From: Chionoecetes opilio | Taxonomy: Eukaryota; Arthropoda; Malacostraca; Decapoda; Majidae | Direction of reading: 5' to 3' | NCBI GenBank assembly: GCA_016584305.1 | Contig: JACEEZ010020494.1 | Span: 43,501-107,500 of the forward strand | DNA length: 64,000 bases | Notes under the pieces: generated by a model | What the model saw: only the letters and a program-made list of their open reading frames with translations | What the model was told of the DNA's origin: nothing | The model's database searches: none | Made by a program: the position numbers and the translations under genes | Part shown: positions 33,930 to 45,760 of the stretch, in pieces | Layout of the letters: every line of letters begins with the position of its first letter | How positions within the stretch are numbered: position 1 is the stretch's first letter

Positions 33930-35145
33930 ATATATTAGAACTCAAAACCATATACACACTTAAACGTTTACATATTAGAACTCAAAACCATACACACACT
34001 TAAACGTATACATATTAGAACTCAAAACCACACACACACTTAAACGTATACATATTAGAACTCAAAACCATACACACACTTAAACGTATACATATTAGAA
34101 CTCAAAACCATACACATACTTAATCATATACTTATTAGAACTCAAAACCACACACACACTTAATCATATACTTATTAGAACTCAAAACCATACACACTCA
34201 ATCATATACTTATTAGAACTCAAAACCATACACACTCTTAATCATATACATATTAGAACTCAAAACCATACACACACTTAATCATATACATATTAGAACT
34301 CAAAACCATACACACACTTAATCATATACATATTAGAACTCAAAACCATACACACACTTAATCATATACATATTAGAACTCAAAACCATACACACACTGA
34401 AACGTACACATATTAGAACTCAAAACCATACACACACTTAATCATATACATATTAGAACTCAAAACCATACACACACTGAAACATATACATATTAGAACT
34501 CAAAACCATACACACACTTAATCATATACATATTAGAACTCAAAACCACACACTGAAACGTATACATATTAGAACTCAAAACCGCACACACTGAAACGTA
34601 CACATATTAGAACTTAAAACCATAACTACACTGAAACATATACATATTAGAACTCAAAACCATACACACACTGAAACGTACACATATTAGAACTTAAAAC
34701 CATAACCACACTGAAACGTATACATATTAGAACTCAAAACCATACACACACTGAAACATACACATATCAGAACTCAAAACCACACACACACTTAAAACGT
34801 ACACATATTAGAACTCAAAACCATACACACACTTAAACGTACACATATTAGAACTCAAAACCACACACACACTTAAACATACACATATCAGAACTCAAAA
34901 CCACACACTGAAACGTATACATATTAGAACTCAAAACCATACACACTGAAACATACACATGTTAGAACTCAAAACCATAACCACACTGAAACGTATACAT
35001 ATTAGAACTCAAAACCACACACACACTTAAAAGTATACATATTAGAACTCAAAACCACACACACACTTAAACGTACACATATTAGAACTCAAAACCACAC
35101 ACACTTAAACGTACACATATTAGAACTCAAAACCATACACAAGGT
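33930..35145. repeat. ~40-bp satellite, about 30 units
   Basis: Unit 'catattagaactcaaaacca' plus 'tacacacacttaatcatata', with subfamilies (aaacgtata, aatcatata, tgaaacgtaca) clustered in blocks. Non-coding. Confidence 0.97.
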
Positions 35146-35429
35146 CTCGGAGGGCATTTCAGTGTACAGTATTCATCTCCTACAGTATTGTCATGTTCCC
35201 ATTAATACCATTCCAAATCAAGATGTTCTCACACCAGCTGTTTAACATTAGTAGCTGTGTCTGTCTGTCTGTCTCTCCCTCCCAGTCAGCCAGCCTCAGC
35301 GCCACTCCTCGGCTGCCCAATAGTGTGTGTAGAGGGCAACTTTATGGGCATTGATTTATGAACAACATGATTCTTTTCATTACGAGCCACCTCTAGTGAA
35401 CCTGTGTGCTTTGTGCTGTGTAGCGGTGA

Positions 35430-35435
35430 AATAAA
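35430..35435 (+). terminator. Candidate AATAAA poly(A) signal
   Basis: AATAAA followed by a GT-rich stretch (cagtgtcattgttgag). It could end a plus-strand transcript, perhaps of the zinc-finger gene if its 3' untranslated region is 4 kb long. Weak. Confidence 0.25.
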
Positions 35436-35515
35436 CAGTGTCATTGTTGAGGAGAGTATGCTTGCCCTTCACTGATCCTCTCTCTTCCTCATTCTTACCA
35501 TGATATCACTCTTCC

Positions 35516-35783
35516 CAGGGCCGTTTCTTACTACGTATATGCGAACTACGCGGTTGCACAGGGTCCCCGAAGACACCAAAAGGCCCCGAACCTGCCATTA
35601 TTTACCTTTTCTTTATAAACTAGTCTCTTTTACTCTTAAAGTGCACCAGATTGATGCATTTAAATATTAAAGGCGTGCCCCCGGACCACCTTAAAGGCTT
35701 GGAATGCCCCCACCATAGTTTTACAAAATAGGACCCCCAAGCAGCATTTCGCATGGGGCCCCAAAAGGCTAGAAATGGCACTG
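35516..35783. mobile_element. Non-autonomous DNA transposon, hAT-like ends
   Basis: Left end CAGGGCCGTTTCT and right end AGAAATGGCACTG are imperfect inverted repeats, followed inward by 'ggtcccc'/'ggggcccc'. The flanks (35489-35515 and 35784-35811) are diverged copies of each other ('ctcattct.a.catgatatc'). Superfamily uncertain. Confidence 0.6.
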
Positions 35784-36018
35784 CTCATTCTAACATGATA
35801 TCCCTTCTTCCCTCACTCATATCCTTGCCTCGACCCACTATGCTGTCCCCTTCCCTCACCCTTGTTCTATCTCGCTATGATGTTCCTTACTCATTCTCTC
35901 ACATTGTTTTGGGGGTGTTTAACAGAGGTATGCATATTTTTGTCCCCTTTTTAATCTCATCCATCAGGAAAATTGATGTGATGGATGTATGGATGCAGAA
36001 GTACAAGTAGGTGATGAC

Positions 36019-36574
36019 CAAAGGTGGGCACCAAACCGTTTAATCGTTAATTAACGAAGTTAACATTTTCGTTAACGATTTAACTTTTAAGTTAACTTTG
36101 GAAATCATTATCGGACTAATTAACTTCCGTTAACTCAAGTCCGCTAACCCAAAAATTTTACTTAAAAACTAACCCAAATTAAGTTTTTTTACCCTTTTCT
36201 GGCTCTAAAAGCCTTTAAAAACCTAAAACAGGGCCAAAACTATGAAATCAGCTTTTTTTAGTTTTTTTTTTAAAGTTAAAACTATAAAATTGCCTTTTTT
36301 AACTAAAGCAAAAAAAAAAATAGTTTTTGGGTTCTAAAGCCCTTAAAAAAACCCATAAAGGCTGATTTTATAGTTTCGGCACTTTTCAAAGGTGTTTTTA
36401 GGTGGTTTTAGAGCAAAAACTTTTTCTAGAATAAAAATTAACGTTAACGGTTTATCGATAACTTCCGTTACATTTTTAAAGAATTAACTGATTAACGGTT
36501 ATCGAAGTTAATTTTTTGGATAACGGATTAACGGTTAACGAAGTTAACTTTTTGATTAACGGCGCCCACCACTG
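36019..36574. mobile_element. hAT-superfamily non-autonomous element with 8-bp target duplication
   Basis: Ends CAAAGGTGGGCACC and GGCGCCCACCACTG are imperfect inverted repeats. The 8-bp sequence gtgatgac occurs immediately outside both ends (36011-36018, 36575-36582). Subterminal 'gttaacgtt/aacgaagttaac' repeats fill both halves. No transposase remains. Confidence 0.9.
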
Positions 36575-36582
36575 GTGATGAC

Positions 36583-37160
36583 AACATAAATGAAGGCTTG
36601 GTAAATGAGTAGCACTTGGAGGTATAAGAATGGGGATATTTTTTTGTGAATGTACATGCTTAATTAAGAGGGATTTTAAGAGTTCACAGAGTGCATAGTC
36701 GGATCTAAAAGGGGATTTTTTTTAGTAATCTTCTGTTTTCATTGCAAGACTAATGAAACATGATTGATTACATAGACATGCAGGGGCTTTTTTAGGATCT
36801 TGAAACATTAGGGGCTTAGCCCTGCCAAGAGATCTTTAAATTTTAACAGGATAATTTTCAATTTATTTATGAGTATAATGAATATAAGATGTGAGACTGT
36901 GCTCTACCAAAAGGCTCCGGTAATTTGCCTAGGATAACTTTCGAAACATTAAATTAAAATAAAATTAAGACAATCTGAGTTGGGGTTCAACTTTGTTATT
37001 ATTTTTATTTTCATCAGCAAGAGTAAAACCCTAAAAAAAGAGCTTTGGCGTGATGAAGCAGTCATATAGATTGTATATTCCCAATGCTGAGTTCAATACT
37101 GAAATCTGACCAACCTCTGTCTTATAACTACTATTTTTTTTACAACACAAAGGACTGGCC
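36583..37160. other. AT-rich DNA, nothing recognised
   Basis: No frame, element end or array detected. Confidence 0.4.
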
Positions 37161-37169
37161 AAGGACACA

Positions 37170-37510
37170 CAAAAATGTACTTCGAAAAAAATGCACTTTA
37201 AAAAAAATGTGCTTCCAAAAAAATGCACTTTAAAAAAAAAATGCACTTTAAAAAAAATGCACTTTTAAAAAAAATGCATTTTAAAAAAATGCACTTTTTA
37301 AAAAAATGCACTTACAAAAAAATGCACTTACAAAAAAATGCACTTACAAAAAAATGCACTTTAAAAAAATGCACTTACAAAAAAATGAACTTTAAAAAAA
37401 ATGAACTTTAAAAAAAATGAACTTTAAAAAAAATGAACTTTAAAAAAAATATGCTTCCAAAAAAAGGCGCTTCCAAAAAAATGCACTTTAAAAAAAATGC
37501 ACTCCAAAAA
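37170..37510. repeat. 15-16-bp tandem repeat (aaaaaaatgcacttt)
   Basis: About 20 units of 'aaaaaaatgcactt' with variants (tgaacttt, tgcttcc). Confidence 0.95.
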
Positions 37511-38009
37511 ATGCGGGGACTTCTCTGACGTTGAAGTCTCGCCGACAGCCGGAGAACACTCACTCCCTTCCCTGCATGCCTTCGTGGATTTCCGAAAACA
37601 ACAAAGCCCCGCCCCTGAACCACTGCAGGAATCTCCTGACACCCTGGCGGTATACTTTTACGCCGGCCCCTTCACTGCACCCTCCGAACACACTAGTATG
37701 CGGCCCTTCACTCCTCCTGCCTCGCAAAAGCGGCAGGACGCCGGGGTCTGGCACCTCGTGTGTCACAAAAAACTCAAACCGGTGAACCCTAAACACTGCA
37801 TTGCAACACACACGCCTGCAGCGATGAGCGCGCGCCCCGCATCCCTGCAGCAGGCGTGGCCATAGGTGGGCGTTATCGCGATAATGATATCGGGTTATCG
37901 GTTATCCGATTAAACAAAATTCCCGCGTTATCGATTCATCGGTATCGCCGATACTTTTGGTTCCAAACTAGTGATAATCGATAATTTTATTTTTTATTTT
38001 TTGAGGTAC

Positions 38010-38123
38010 AACACGGCGATGCCATCCAGCGCCGCGGTGGAGCGCTTGTTCTCCCAGAAAATCTCCCTTGGCAAGGACATCAACACACGGCACACACTTC
38101 GCCGGGAGTTCGCCCTATTTTAA
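38010..38123 (+). pseudogene. hAT transposase C-terminal (dimerisation domain) remnant
   Basis: The frame NTAMPSSAAVERLFSQKISL ... RHTLRREFALF ends in TAA. The PSSAAVERLFS block is the signature of the hAT dimerisation domain. Only 37 codons survive; upstream 37862-38009 is 'ttatcg' repeat-rich terminal DNA ('ggtgggcgttatcg'). Confidence 0.85.
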
Positions 38124-38224
38124 AAGCCTTAACGAAAATGTTGAGGCTTGCCAAAATTAGTTAATTCTTTTGCCGAGCGAACGAGCTCGATAGGCAGTGC
38201 ATGAATCTGGAGCAAAATTTGATT

Positions 38225-39335
38225 TGTAAAGGTTTATTGTACAACTAAGCATACAGGACACACACACACAATACAAGGATGTACAGAAATGCATATGCAG
38301 GAGCAAAGAAGTACAAAGCGGGCATCAGCCCGCCAGTGAGGAGGGTATCCCGTCAGGCTACGGGAGGGTCGCGTGGAGACGTGGTGACGGTGAGTCACCT
38401 GCGTCACTGGTCACCCTGCCGGGCGCGACAGGGTGTGGGTAGGTGATGTGTCAGCGGGGAGGGGGCGCTGCTCGCAGCACCCCCAACATCACGTCTCTCG
38501 GGGTGTGGCGGACCATGAGGGCGGCCCTGCCTTCACGCCCACTCAGCAGCCCCCCACCTGCAGGCTGGGCGGCGGGGGCCGGGCCGGGCCTCAGGGGGGC
38601 GGTGGCGGGGCAGGACAGGAGGTAGTGCACCAGTGGGCGACGGGTGTACATCTCGCAGTGGTCGCACACTTGCCCCTCGAAGTCCTCCTGTAGCTCCTCT
38701 CTGGTGCAGTAGCCCAGACGCACACGCTGCAGTAGTGCGCCATCTGCCCTGGGTTGTTGCTGGGTGTCGTCCAGTGGGTGGTAGTCGGTGGCTGCAGCGT
38801 ACCAGGCCGCCTGCCTCTTCCTGGCCTCCAGCTCTCGGTGTGTCTGGTGAGCGCAGTGTGCTGCGGCCCGTCTCGCCTGCGCCTTGAGCTGCTGTAGGCT
38901 GGGAGGCACGTGCATGGTGACGCTGGGGCCGCTGGCGGCTCGCTTGGCGGCCGCGTCCGCCGCCTCGTTACCTCGGACCCCTACGTGGCTGGGGATCCAG
39001 TTGAGCCTGACACGCCTTCCCTGCGCGACAAGGCTCTGTAGGCTGCCTAGGATGGTGGTGATGAGTCTCACGTTGTCCTTGGGATGCGGCTGTTGGAGGG
39101 CCTGCAGCCCCGTCCAGGAGTCGGTGTGAATTACCACAGTTGCCTCCCGGCGGTGCACGGCATGTTCGAGGGCGTGCTGGATGGCCACCAGCTCAGTCTG
39201 GAGTGTGGAGCAGTTGTTAGACGTCCGCCAAGACAGCTCTGTCCCACCCGTGGTGACGAACGCGGCACCTGTTCTGCCACTATCCGGGTCGACCGAGCCG
39301 TCAGTGAAATATACACGGCTGTCCCGCTCAAAATT
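38225..39335 (-). pseudogene. LINE 3' half with RNase H domain
   Basis: On the minus strand an open frame ending at 38451 has the RNase HI residues in order: Asp in VYFTDGSVD, Glu in LQTELVAIQHAL, Asp in VIHTDSWTGL, and His/Asp in WIPSHVGVRGNEAAD. A cysteine/histidine knuckle follows (CDHCEMYTRRPLVHYLLSC), as in I/Jockey/R1-type LINEs. The reverse transcriptase part is missing (5' truncation). AATAAA near the left end marks the LINE's own poly(A) signal. Confidence 0.88.
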
Positions 39336-39600
39336 TTTTGATTTGTAAAGGTTTATTGTACAACTAAGCATACAGGACACACACACACAATACAAGTATG
39401 TACAGAAATGCATATGCAGGAGCAAAGAAGTACAAAGCGGGCATCAGCCCGCCAGTGAGGAGGGTATCCCGTCAGGCTACGGGAGGGTCGCGTGGAGACG
39501 TGGTGACGGTGAGTCACCTACGTCACTTGGTCACCATGCCGGGCGCGACAGGGTGTGGGTACGTGATGTATTAGCGGGGAGGGGGCGCTGCTCGCAGCAC
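39336..39600 (-). mobile_element. Second copy of the same LINE's 3' end
   Basis: 39345-39600 repeats 38225-38470 with only a few differences (for example acgtcacttggtcaccatg against gcgtcactggtcaccctg). It is oriented head-to-tail with the RNase H copy, whose truncated 5' end begins right at this copy's A-rich tail. Confidence 0.88.
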
Positions 39601-40180
39601 AAAAATAGACATGAAGATTTATAAAACTTGTAATGTTTTTGATAAATATAGTTATTGATTGTACACCTAAGATGTAACTAAATTATGTACATTTTGGAGA
39701 ATTTTTTTTTTTACATATACCTATGATAAATTAGTAAAAAAAAAATTATACTTAAAAAGCTTCCATTGTATTGTTTGGTGTTTTTATAAAGATAAAATGT
39801 AATGAGATTTGTATATTGCCTTAAGTTACCGTTAAAATTGAGGATAATTTTTTCTTATAACCTCAAACAGAAAATGTAAAACAAGCACAGACTCACTTAA
39901 TACTTTCTGTTGTCTACCGTTTGTTTGTTTGTTTGTTTAGAGGATAATTCCTCAGAGCCGTAGTGATCTACCGCTGCAGAGTTACAGAGTTAAGGCTGAA
40001 AATAGGATTCCTTCCCTGCGAAGTTACTCCTGCCACAACCTGACCTGTTCTCGAACTGAAAGGAAATTCCAACTAAGAAATTCTCTTTTCAATATAATCA
40101 AAAGGCAACGAAATAAGACGACCAACCACAACCATCTTCATAGTCTGAGGCATTTCTTGTGGTTTTTTTATTACTGTGGT
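39601..40180. other. AT-rich DNA, nothing recognised
   Basis: Includes a short (gttt)n run near 39920. No gene or element terminus. Confidence 0.4.
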
Positions 40181-40553
40181 ACGTGTGTATTCATCTAGTT
40201 GTATTCATCTAGTTGTATTCATCTAGTTGTATTCATATAGTTGTATTAATCTAGTTGTATTAATCTAGTTGTATTCATCTAGTTGTATTTAACAGGGCCA
40301 GAGCAATGCTCGTATGGCCCCGTCTCCATAACATTTTTTATCATTCATCCTTAGTGCTTTGTGTTGGCCGAAGCCAGCACCCCGGAGAGCAGGTCACAAA
40401 CCCCGGCTAACACCCGGTACCCATTCATTGCTGGGTGGACAGGGGCTCGGGTTTTAAGGAAACAACCCATCTGTTTCCGCTCCGCCCGGGGATCGAACCC
40501 GGGACTTCTCGGTTGTGAACCGAGCGTGCTTCCCCTACACCACGGATTACCCC
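40181..40553 (-). mobile_element. tRNA-derived SINE, family B (decapod type)
   Basis: On the minus strand a tRNA-like head (40553-40479) has A box TGGTGTAGGGG, an anticodon-type stem-loop CTCGG-TTCACAA-CCGAG and B box GGGTTCGATCCC. The acceptor arms do not pair, so it is not a working tRNA. A ~200-bp body follows ('ggccccgtctccata' on plus) and a tail of seven 'ttgtattcatctag' units. This layout resembles repeats I recall from decapod genomes. Confidence 0.85.
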
Positions 40554-40555
40554 GG

Positions 40556-41125
40556 AGTGGAGTGTTGTGTGGCAGGCTGTGTGGAGAGTTGTGTGGCAGG
40601 CTGTGTGGAGTGTTGTGTGTGGAGTTGTGTGGAGTGTTGTGTGGCAGGCTGTGTGGAGTGTTGTGTGTGGAGTTGTGTGGAGTGTTGTGTGGCAGGCTGT
40701 GTGTGGAGTTGTGTGTGGAGTTGTGTGGAGAGTTGTGTGGCAGGCTGTGTGGAGTGTTGTGTGTGGAGTTGTGTGGAGTGTTGTGTGGCAGGCTGTGTGT
40801 GGAGTTGTGTGGAGTGTTGTGTGGCAGGCTGTGTGGAGTGTTGTGTGTGGAGTTGTGTGGAGTGTTGTGTGGCAGGCTGTGTGGAGTGTTGTGTGTGGAG
40901 TTGTGTGGAGTGTTGTGTGGCAGGCTTGTGTGGAGTTGTGTGTGGAGTTGTGTGGAGCTGTGTGGGTGTTGTGTGTGAGTTGTGTGGAGTGTTGTGTGGC
41001 AGGCTGTGTGGAGTGTTGTGTGTGGAGTTGTGTGGAGTGTTGTGTGGCAGGCTGTGTGTGGAGTTGTGTGTGGAGTTGTGTGGAGAGTTGTGTGGCAGGC
41101 TGTGTGGAGAAGTATGTGTGTGTGT
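40556..41125. repeat. TGTGGAGT/TGTGGCAGGC tandem repeat
   Basis: Units of 'tgtgtggagtgttg' and 'tgtgtggcaggctg' in varied order, starting directly at the SINE head. Cys/Val-rich frames across it are artefacts. Confidence 0.95.
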
Positions 41126-41550
41126 GTGTGGTGTGTGTCATTAGGAAGCGAAGGTATATGTTGCTTCTTATTTGTTCTTCTTCTTGTTCTTGTTTTTCAT
41201 TTTTTTCCTATCTCGTTTTTGTTTTTGTTGTTGTTCATTTTTTTCTTTCTCCTTTTCTTCTTCTCTATTTTGTTTTTCAACTTATCATCATCATCATCAT
41301 CATCATTATTGTTGTTATTATTATCAGCATCATCTTATTAATACCATCATCGCTATTATTATAAAAAAAAAATCATTAATATTATCATTTTCTAATATAT
41401 TGCACCGGAACTTAAAACTAATTACTTATACTACAAAACTTAAACTTATACACGTAAAAAAGAAACGGTTGAATTTTCATTTGACCTCTGACTCGGATCT
41501 GGAGTGGCCAATGAGATTTCAAGTGTGGCCGTCCCCTAGATTCCCAACTG

Positions 41551-41613
<63 letters not shown>

Positions 41614-41904
41614 CTCTCCCTCTTCCACTCCCTCCCTTTCTCTCTCTCTACTTAACTTACGTTGCAAAAATATGAAGAAAAGCAGCAAAATAAACAGTTG
41701 TTTGGCCAAAAATCATCCTCTTCCTCCATCCAACTGTCTGCATACACGCCCTGCTTCCTTGCCAGCTCGCTCTCGACTGTCGCTCATACCGGATTACTCA
41801 AGGTCCAAGGAACTCAACACTGCTTCGAAACAGTAACTAGGTCTGGAGAAAAAGAGCCCATTAAAAATGGCGGGAAAGGACTCTTATAATTTTACCGAAT
41901 ATTT
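41126..41904. other. Low-complexity DNA with (CT)n and (cat)n
   Basis: T-rich stretch, (atc)n at 41285-41345, and (CT)n at about 41555-41610. No gene. Confidence 0.6.
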
Positions 41905-42302
41905 GAGGGCTATGATGGTTGACCCTCGCCCGTGATGGCTCAGGCAGGATTTTTATAGTGACGCCTGTGATTAGAGACTTATGCCGCCCCGCTGTGTTTT
42001 CTGATGCACTCGCAATCGAAGGTAGAATTAATGGGCAGCATGTGTGTGTTCTTAATATTATTAGGCCACTCGACTATTGCAGAATTTTTTGGTACCCCTT
42101 CGGGGATCGAACTCGGCATACATATAAGATAAGATACTTTGATCCTATCTAGACACTTTGCAAGTACCAACTACAAGGTTATTGACTATACAAAGCGCCA
42201 CCACGCCAGGACGAACTTGGTGGACTCGAACCGCTGACCGAATGCGCAGGGACGCTGCACACGCGAGCTCACGGTTCTACCAACCATGCCACCTTGACGG
42301 GT
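41905..42302 (-). mobile_element. tRNA-derived SINE, family A, copy 2
   Basis: Minus-strand head with A box TGGCATGGTTGG (about 42291-42280) and B box GGTTCGAGTCC (42232-42222). The body at 41905-42180 matches 490-660. Better preserved than copy 1. Confidence 0.85.
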
Positions 42303-43560
42303 AAACTCGGCATACAGTAGTTAGGTTCTTCGTGTCATCCCGTGAGAATCACTTGCCAAAAGTTATTTTTTTATTTGAATGTTATCATTAGGGTATCAGT
42401 GAACGGAAAAAGTATGGTGGCAATTTTACTTTTGGGTTTTAAGGTGTTGGCGAGGTCTCAAACATACCTACCCCATATACCCATAAAATAGCCCGAAATG
42501 GGCCGCCGAAAAATCACACTTTTATTTTTATCAAATTAACTATTGCCGTAAAAAATCTGAAAAATTCCAGGAATGTTTAGCTACCACAGACGCCATGTCT
42601 CACAGATATATTTAGTCATTATCAGTAATATTTCTCTCTTTATTGACAATAATGTTACCTTTTTTGCAGCCGCGACTCATCGAAAACTACACATTCTTTT
42701 TGTATTGGTTATTTAAAGCAGTATGTCATTTGCATTATTACGATTATCAGTATGATTATCAGTATGTCTATAAATCTGCATAATCAACTAATTTACAATG
42801 TACAAATGCTGTGGAATTATAATACGCTTCCAAATTGAGCAGCGAGATATTAGTCAGGTTCACCGTGTCATGCCGTGGGAATTGCGTGCCAAAAGAGATT
42901 TATTTTATTGTTTAAATGCCATCTATAGGGTGTTAATAAACAGAAAAACTTGGATGGCAATTTTACTTTTGAGAATTTTGGTTTTTGTGGGGGCTTAAAC
43001 GGGGGTACTGTCATTTCGCAGTTTATCGCCCGAAATGAAAACGCTAATATAGTTATAACTATTTTTATCTCTTAAAATATTAATCGGAAAATTATGAAAA
43101 ACATCAGATGTCTTCCTCATATTATTCATTTATGTACCAAATATTTAGTAGTTAGCAGGTGCTGACCACTCTGCCACTGCCTACCCAAAAATGGATTTCT
43201 TTTCTCATAATCTCGATATATAACGTTGTTATGTAATCGTTCGGGAAATCTTTGTAACAACTCTTCGGAATGTTAGAAGACATGTTGCAACCTCTCACCA
43301 CTCCTATCAGTCTCCTATACCAACTGAGAAGGATAAACAATGCCTCCCGCAAGTTGTATGCCAAAACCACAAACGTTTACACCAGCACGAATATATATCT
43401 GTCTGTCCGCTGATTTCTGAGTCAGGAACAATGAAGGAGGTTTGGATCCATCACTCGGCAGTCACGTAGATAAACACAGCGCAAGGGTCGTAAGAAATAT
43501 AAAAAAAAAAAAAACTTAAATGAAATAAAATAAATATATAAAAAGTAAACGTAAATAAAA
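42303..43560. other. Diverged repeat DNA, no gene
   Basis: 42360-42470 and 42890-42990 share 'ggcaattttacttttg' and neighbours in tandem. 43285-43480 resembles 62985-63200 ('aaacaatgcct', 'cacaaacg', 'ctgatttc'). The origin of these families is not recognised. Confidence 0.45.
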
Positions 43561-43579
43561 CTTTAAAAATAAGAAAAAG

Positions 43580-43915
43580 ATGCGAGGCAGGTCAGCAGCC
43601 ATCATGACAGTGGCTGCTGGTGGGATGACACACACACACAACCCCCCCGTGGACCCGAATACGCCCCCCACCCTACGATCCTTAACTCTACAGCTCACCT
43701 TAAATGTAGTTCTGCTTATCTTGAATGCAGGTCACTTGCAGGCCGCTGCCAGGTACAGGCTCGCGCCATACAGTCACGGTGACCAATCTAACAACACCAA
43801 CGACGAGGATAGTAATGTACGTATGAGCGTGCTGCCCCCTCCCCGCACACCCGCACACTGACGGGACAACCCACTTGCCAGGAGTCTCGAAGCAGTGTCG
43901 AGACTCTAAACGGTG
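43580..43915 (+). other. Possible exon-containing segment, unassigned
   Basis: A 93-codon frame (MRGRSAAIMTVAAGG ... PPPRTPAH) and a good donor (aacg|gtgagt at about 43911) lie in more GC-rich DNA. A short-intron acceptor (tgaatgcag) is at 43732. The frame matches no family I know and could be chance. Confidence 0.2.
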
Positions 43916-44223
43916 AGTTGCTTCATTTTGTATACTTTACTTAAGTGTTTTAAAGAATGTATTTCCCTTGACACTTACGACATTTTGGTACAATGAATAC
44001 GATTTTCTTGTTGCTAGTAATACATACGAGAAATTCGGTATTTGTTCAACCTGCTTGTATTGTAGTTAGGTGGTAAAAAGATTCGGAGAGAGAGAGAGAG
44101 AGAGAAAGGACCTTGCACTTTGCTTAAATCATGTGGTGAAGGGAAGGGAGGGACACAGGATAAAGGGGTAAGGTGTAATAAAGACGCAATGAAGCACGTG
44201 TCAGGTAGCGGTATAATGAGACC

Positions 44224-44229
44224 TTTATT
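44224..44229 (-). terminator. Candidate poly(A) signal for the minus-strand protease homologue
   Basis: AATAAA on the minus strand (GTAAATAAAGGTCTC), 1.7 kb past the stop codon. A nearer ATTAAA variant lies at about 45797-45802. Which one is used cannot be told. Confidence 0.35.
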
Positions 44230-45069
44230 TACAGACAGACAGACCAGCCGACCAGCAGCCCGGCACAACGCTAACAATTCAACACCTACTCTGTGACGGG
44301 GCCAGGGGCGGGGCGGGGAGGAGTGGGACGGGGCAGGATATGTCGCCGCCCCACACTGACACTATTAACTATAAAAATGGTCAACACGAGTAGTAAACTA
44401 AAACTAAACTAAGCAAAAAAAAAAGAAAAAACGGGTAGTAAAATGGAGTAGCTATATGTCGAGAAAACTATATAATCATGAAAATAATATAAGAGAACTA
44501 TAAAAATTATGGCAAAACTGAAATAAGAACCACGACTGACACTACCAACTATAGAAACATGATGAACACGGGTCGTAAAAAGGGAGTCTATCGAAAACAC
44601 TAAAACATGGGTTGTAAAAGAGAGTATGTTGAGAAAATTAAAACACGGTATAGTAAAAGGGAGTAGCTATGTCGAGAAAACTAATCATGATATCAATGTA
44701 AGGAAATAATGTAAAAATGATAGAGAAAATGGAAATAAGAACAAAGGCTGAACTACTAACTATAGAAACATGATGAACACGTATCCTAAAAGAGAAGTCG
44801 ATAAAACTAGTCATGAAAACAATATAACAAAACAATAAACTAATGACGTAAAAATTAATATAAGAAACAAGGAAGACGACGGAGTAGGTATTCCTTGAGT
44901 CGTTTCTCCTGAAGTCACCGTCAGTCGAACCTCCCTCCTGCAGGCGACGACGGGGACTGTGGCGAAGGGGAGGGAAGGCAAGGGAACGGTGGTGGTGGTG
45001 GGAGGCTTTGGGGATACAGGGGAGGATCAGGGAGGGACTTACAGGTACATATTGGGGTCAAGGATGGTG

Positions 45070-45220
45070 TACATTCTATGCTACGAGAAATGGAAGGTCG
45101 GGACCAAGGATAATATAAAGTAGTTATTATCCTAAGTAGGGGAGAGCGGGGCAGGTTGCATCGAGGGTAGGTTGCATCATTGCCTCTAACTAGCATGTTA
45201 CCACACGTACATCGTCTTAA

Positions 45221-45256
<36 letters not shown>

Positions 45257-45760
45257 AATAAACTACTACTACTACAACTACAACAATAATAATAATAAAA
45301 AAAGTTAATGCGAGTTAGAGGCAATGATGCAACCTACCCTCTCGATGCAACCTGCCCCGCTCTCCCCTACTATATTATCCTTGGTGGGGACGGTGGGTTG
45401 AGGGGGCGGGGTGGGTAATGGAGATGAAAAGCGAAAGTTTAAATTCTATGCCACGAGAAATGGAGGGTCGAGGCGATGGGTTGAGGTTATTCTTTTATCT
45501 GTATTTCTGTATCTTTTGTATACTTGCCCTCCCCCGTCTTTGTAATTTCCCCCCTCATTTTCTCAATAAACTTGTAAACTTTGGGGCGATGTGGGTGCAT
45601 GGTGGAGACTAAAGAAAGCTCCTAAAAGCGTAGGATATCCTTAAGCCACGGTGTTAAGGTGTAAATTCTGTGCTACGAGAAATGGAGGGTCGGGACCAAG
45701 GATAATATACAGGAGTTATTATCCTAAGTACTATATTATCCTTGGTGGCTCTTGTACACC
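45070..45760. repeat. Three diverged tandem copies in the 3' flank
   Basis: Starts near 45075, 45440 and 45660: 'ctacgagaaatgga' then 'gggtcg' and 'accaaggataatata'. The first copy carries a MITE that the third lacks. Confidence 0.85.
45139..45367. mobile_element. MITE with ~70-bp inverted arms, TA-flanked
   Basis: Arms begin GGGGAGAGCGGGGCAGGTTG and end with the complement, with an (act)n centre. TA flanks both sides. The paralogous site at 45725-45735 reads aagTActatatt without insertion, which fixes the boundaries. Confidence 0.9.

Noticed and set aside
33930..35145. Regularly spaced repeats resembling a CRISPR array
   Set aside because: Spacers are themselves near-identical, the genome is eukaryotic and no cas-like gene exists; ordinary satellite.
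40479..40553. Functional tRNA-Val (anticodon CAC) on the minus strand
   Set aside because: Anticodon-type loop and both promoter boxes are present, but the acceptor arms do not pair and a SINE body and reiterated tail follow. It is a SINE head.
40361..41364. Cys/Val/Trp-rich open frames up to 265 codons
   Set aside because: Compositional artefact of the TGTGGAGT tandem repeat next to a SINE.
43580..43861. 93-codon frame as a small secreted peptide gene
   Set aside because: No signal peptide at the N-terminus, no conserved motif, and Pro/Thr-rich filler; kept only as a low-confidence segment.
44409..44835. Hydrophobic minus-strand frames as a membrane peptide
   Set aside because: AT-rich tandem DNA ('gatgaacacg' units) downstream of the protease homologue's stop; most likely its 3' untranslated region.
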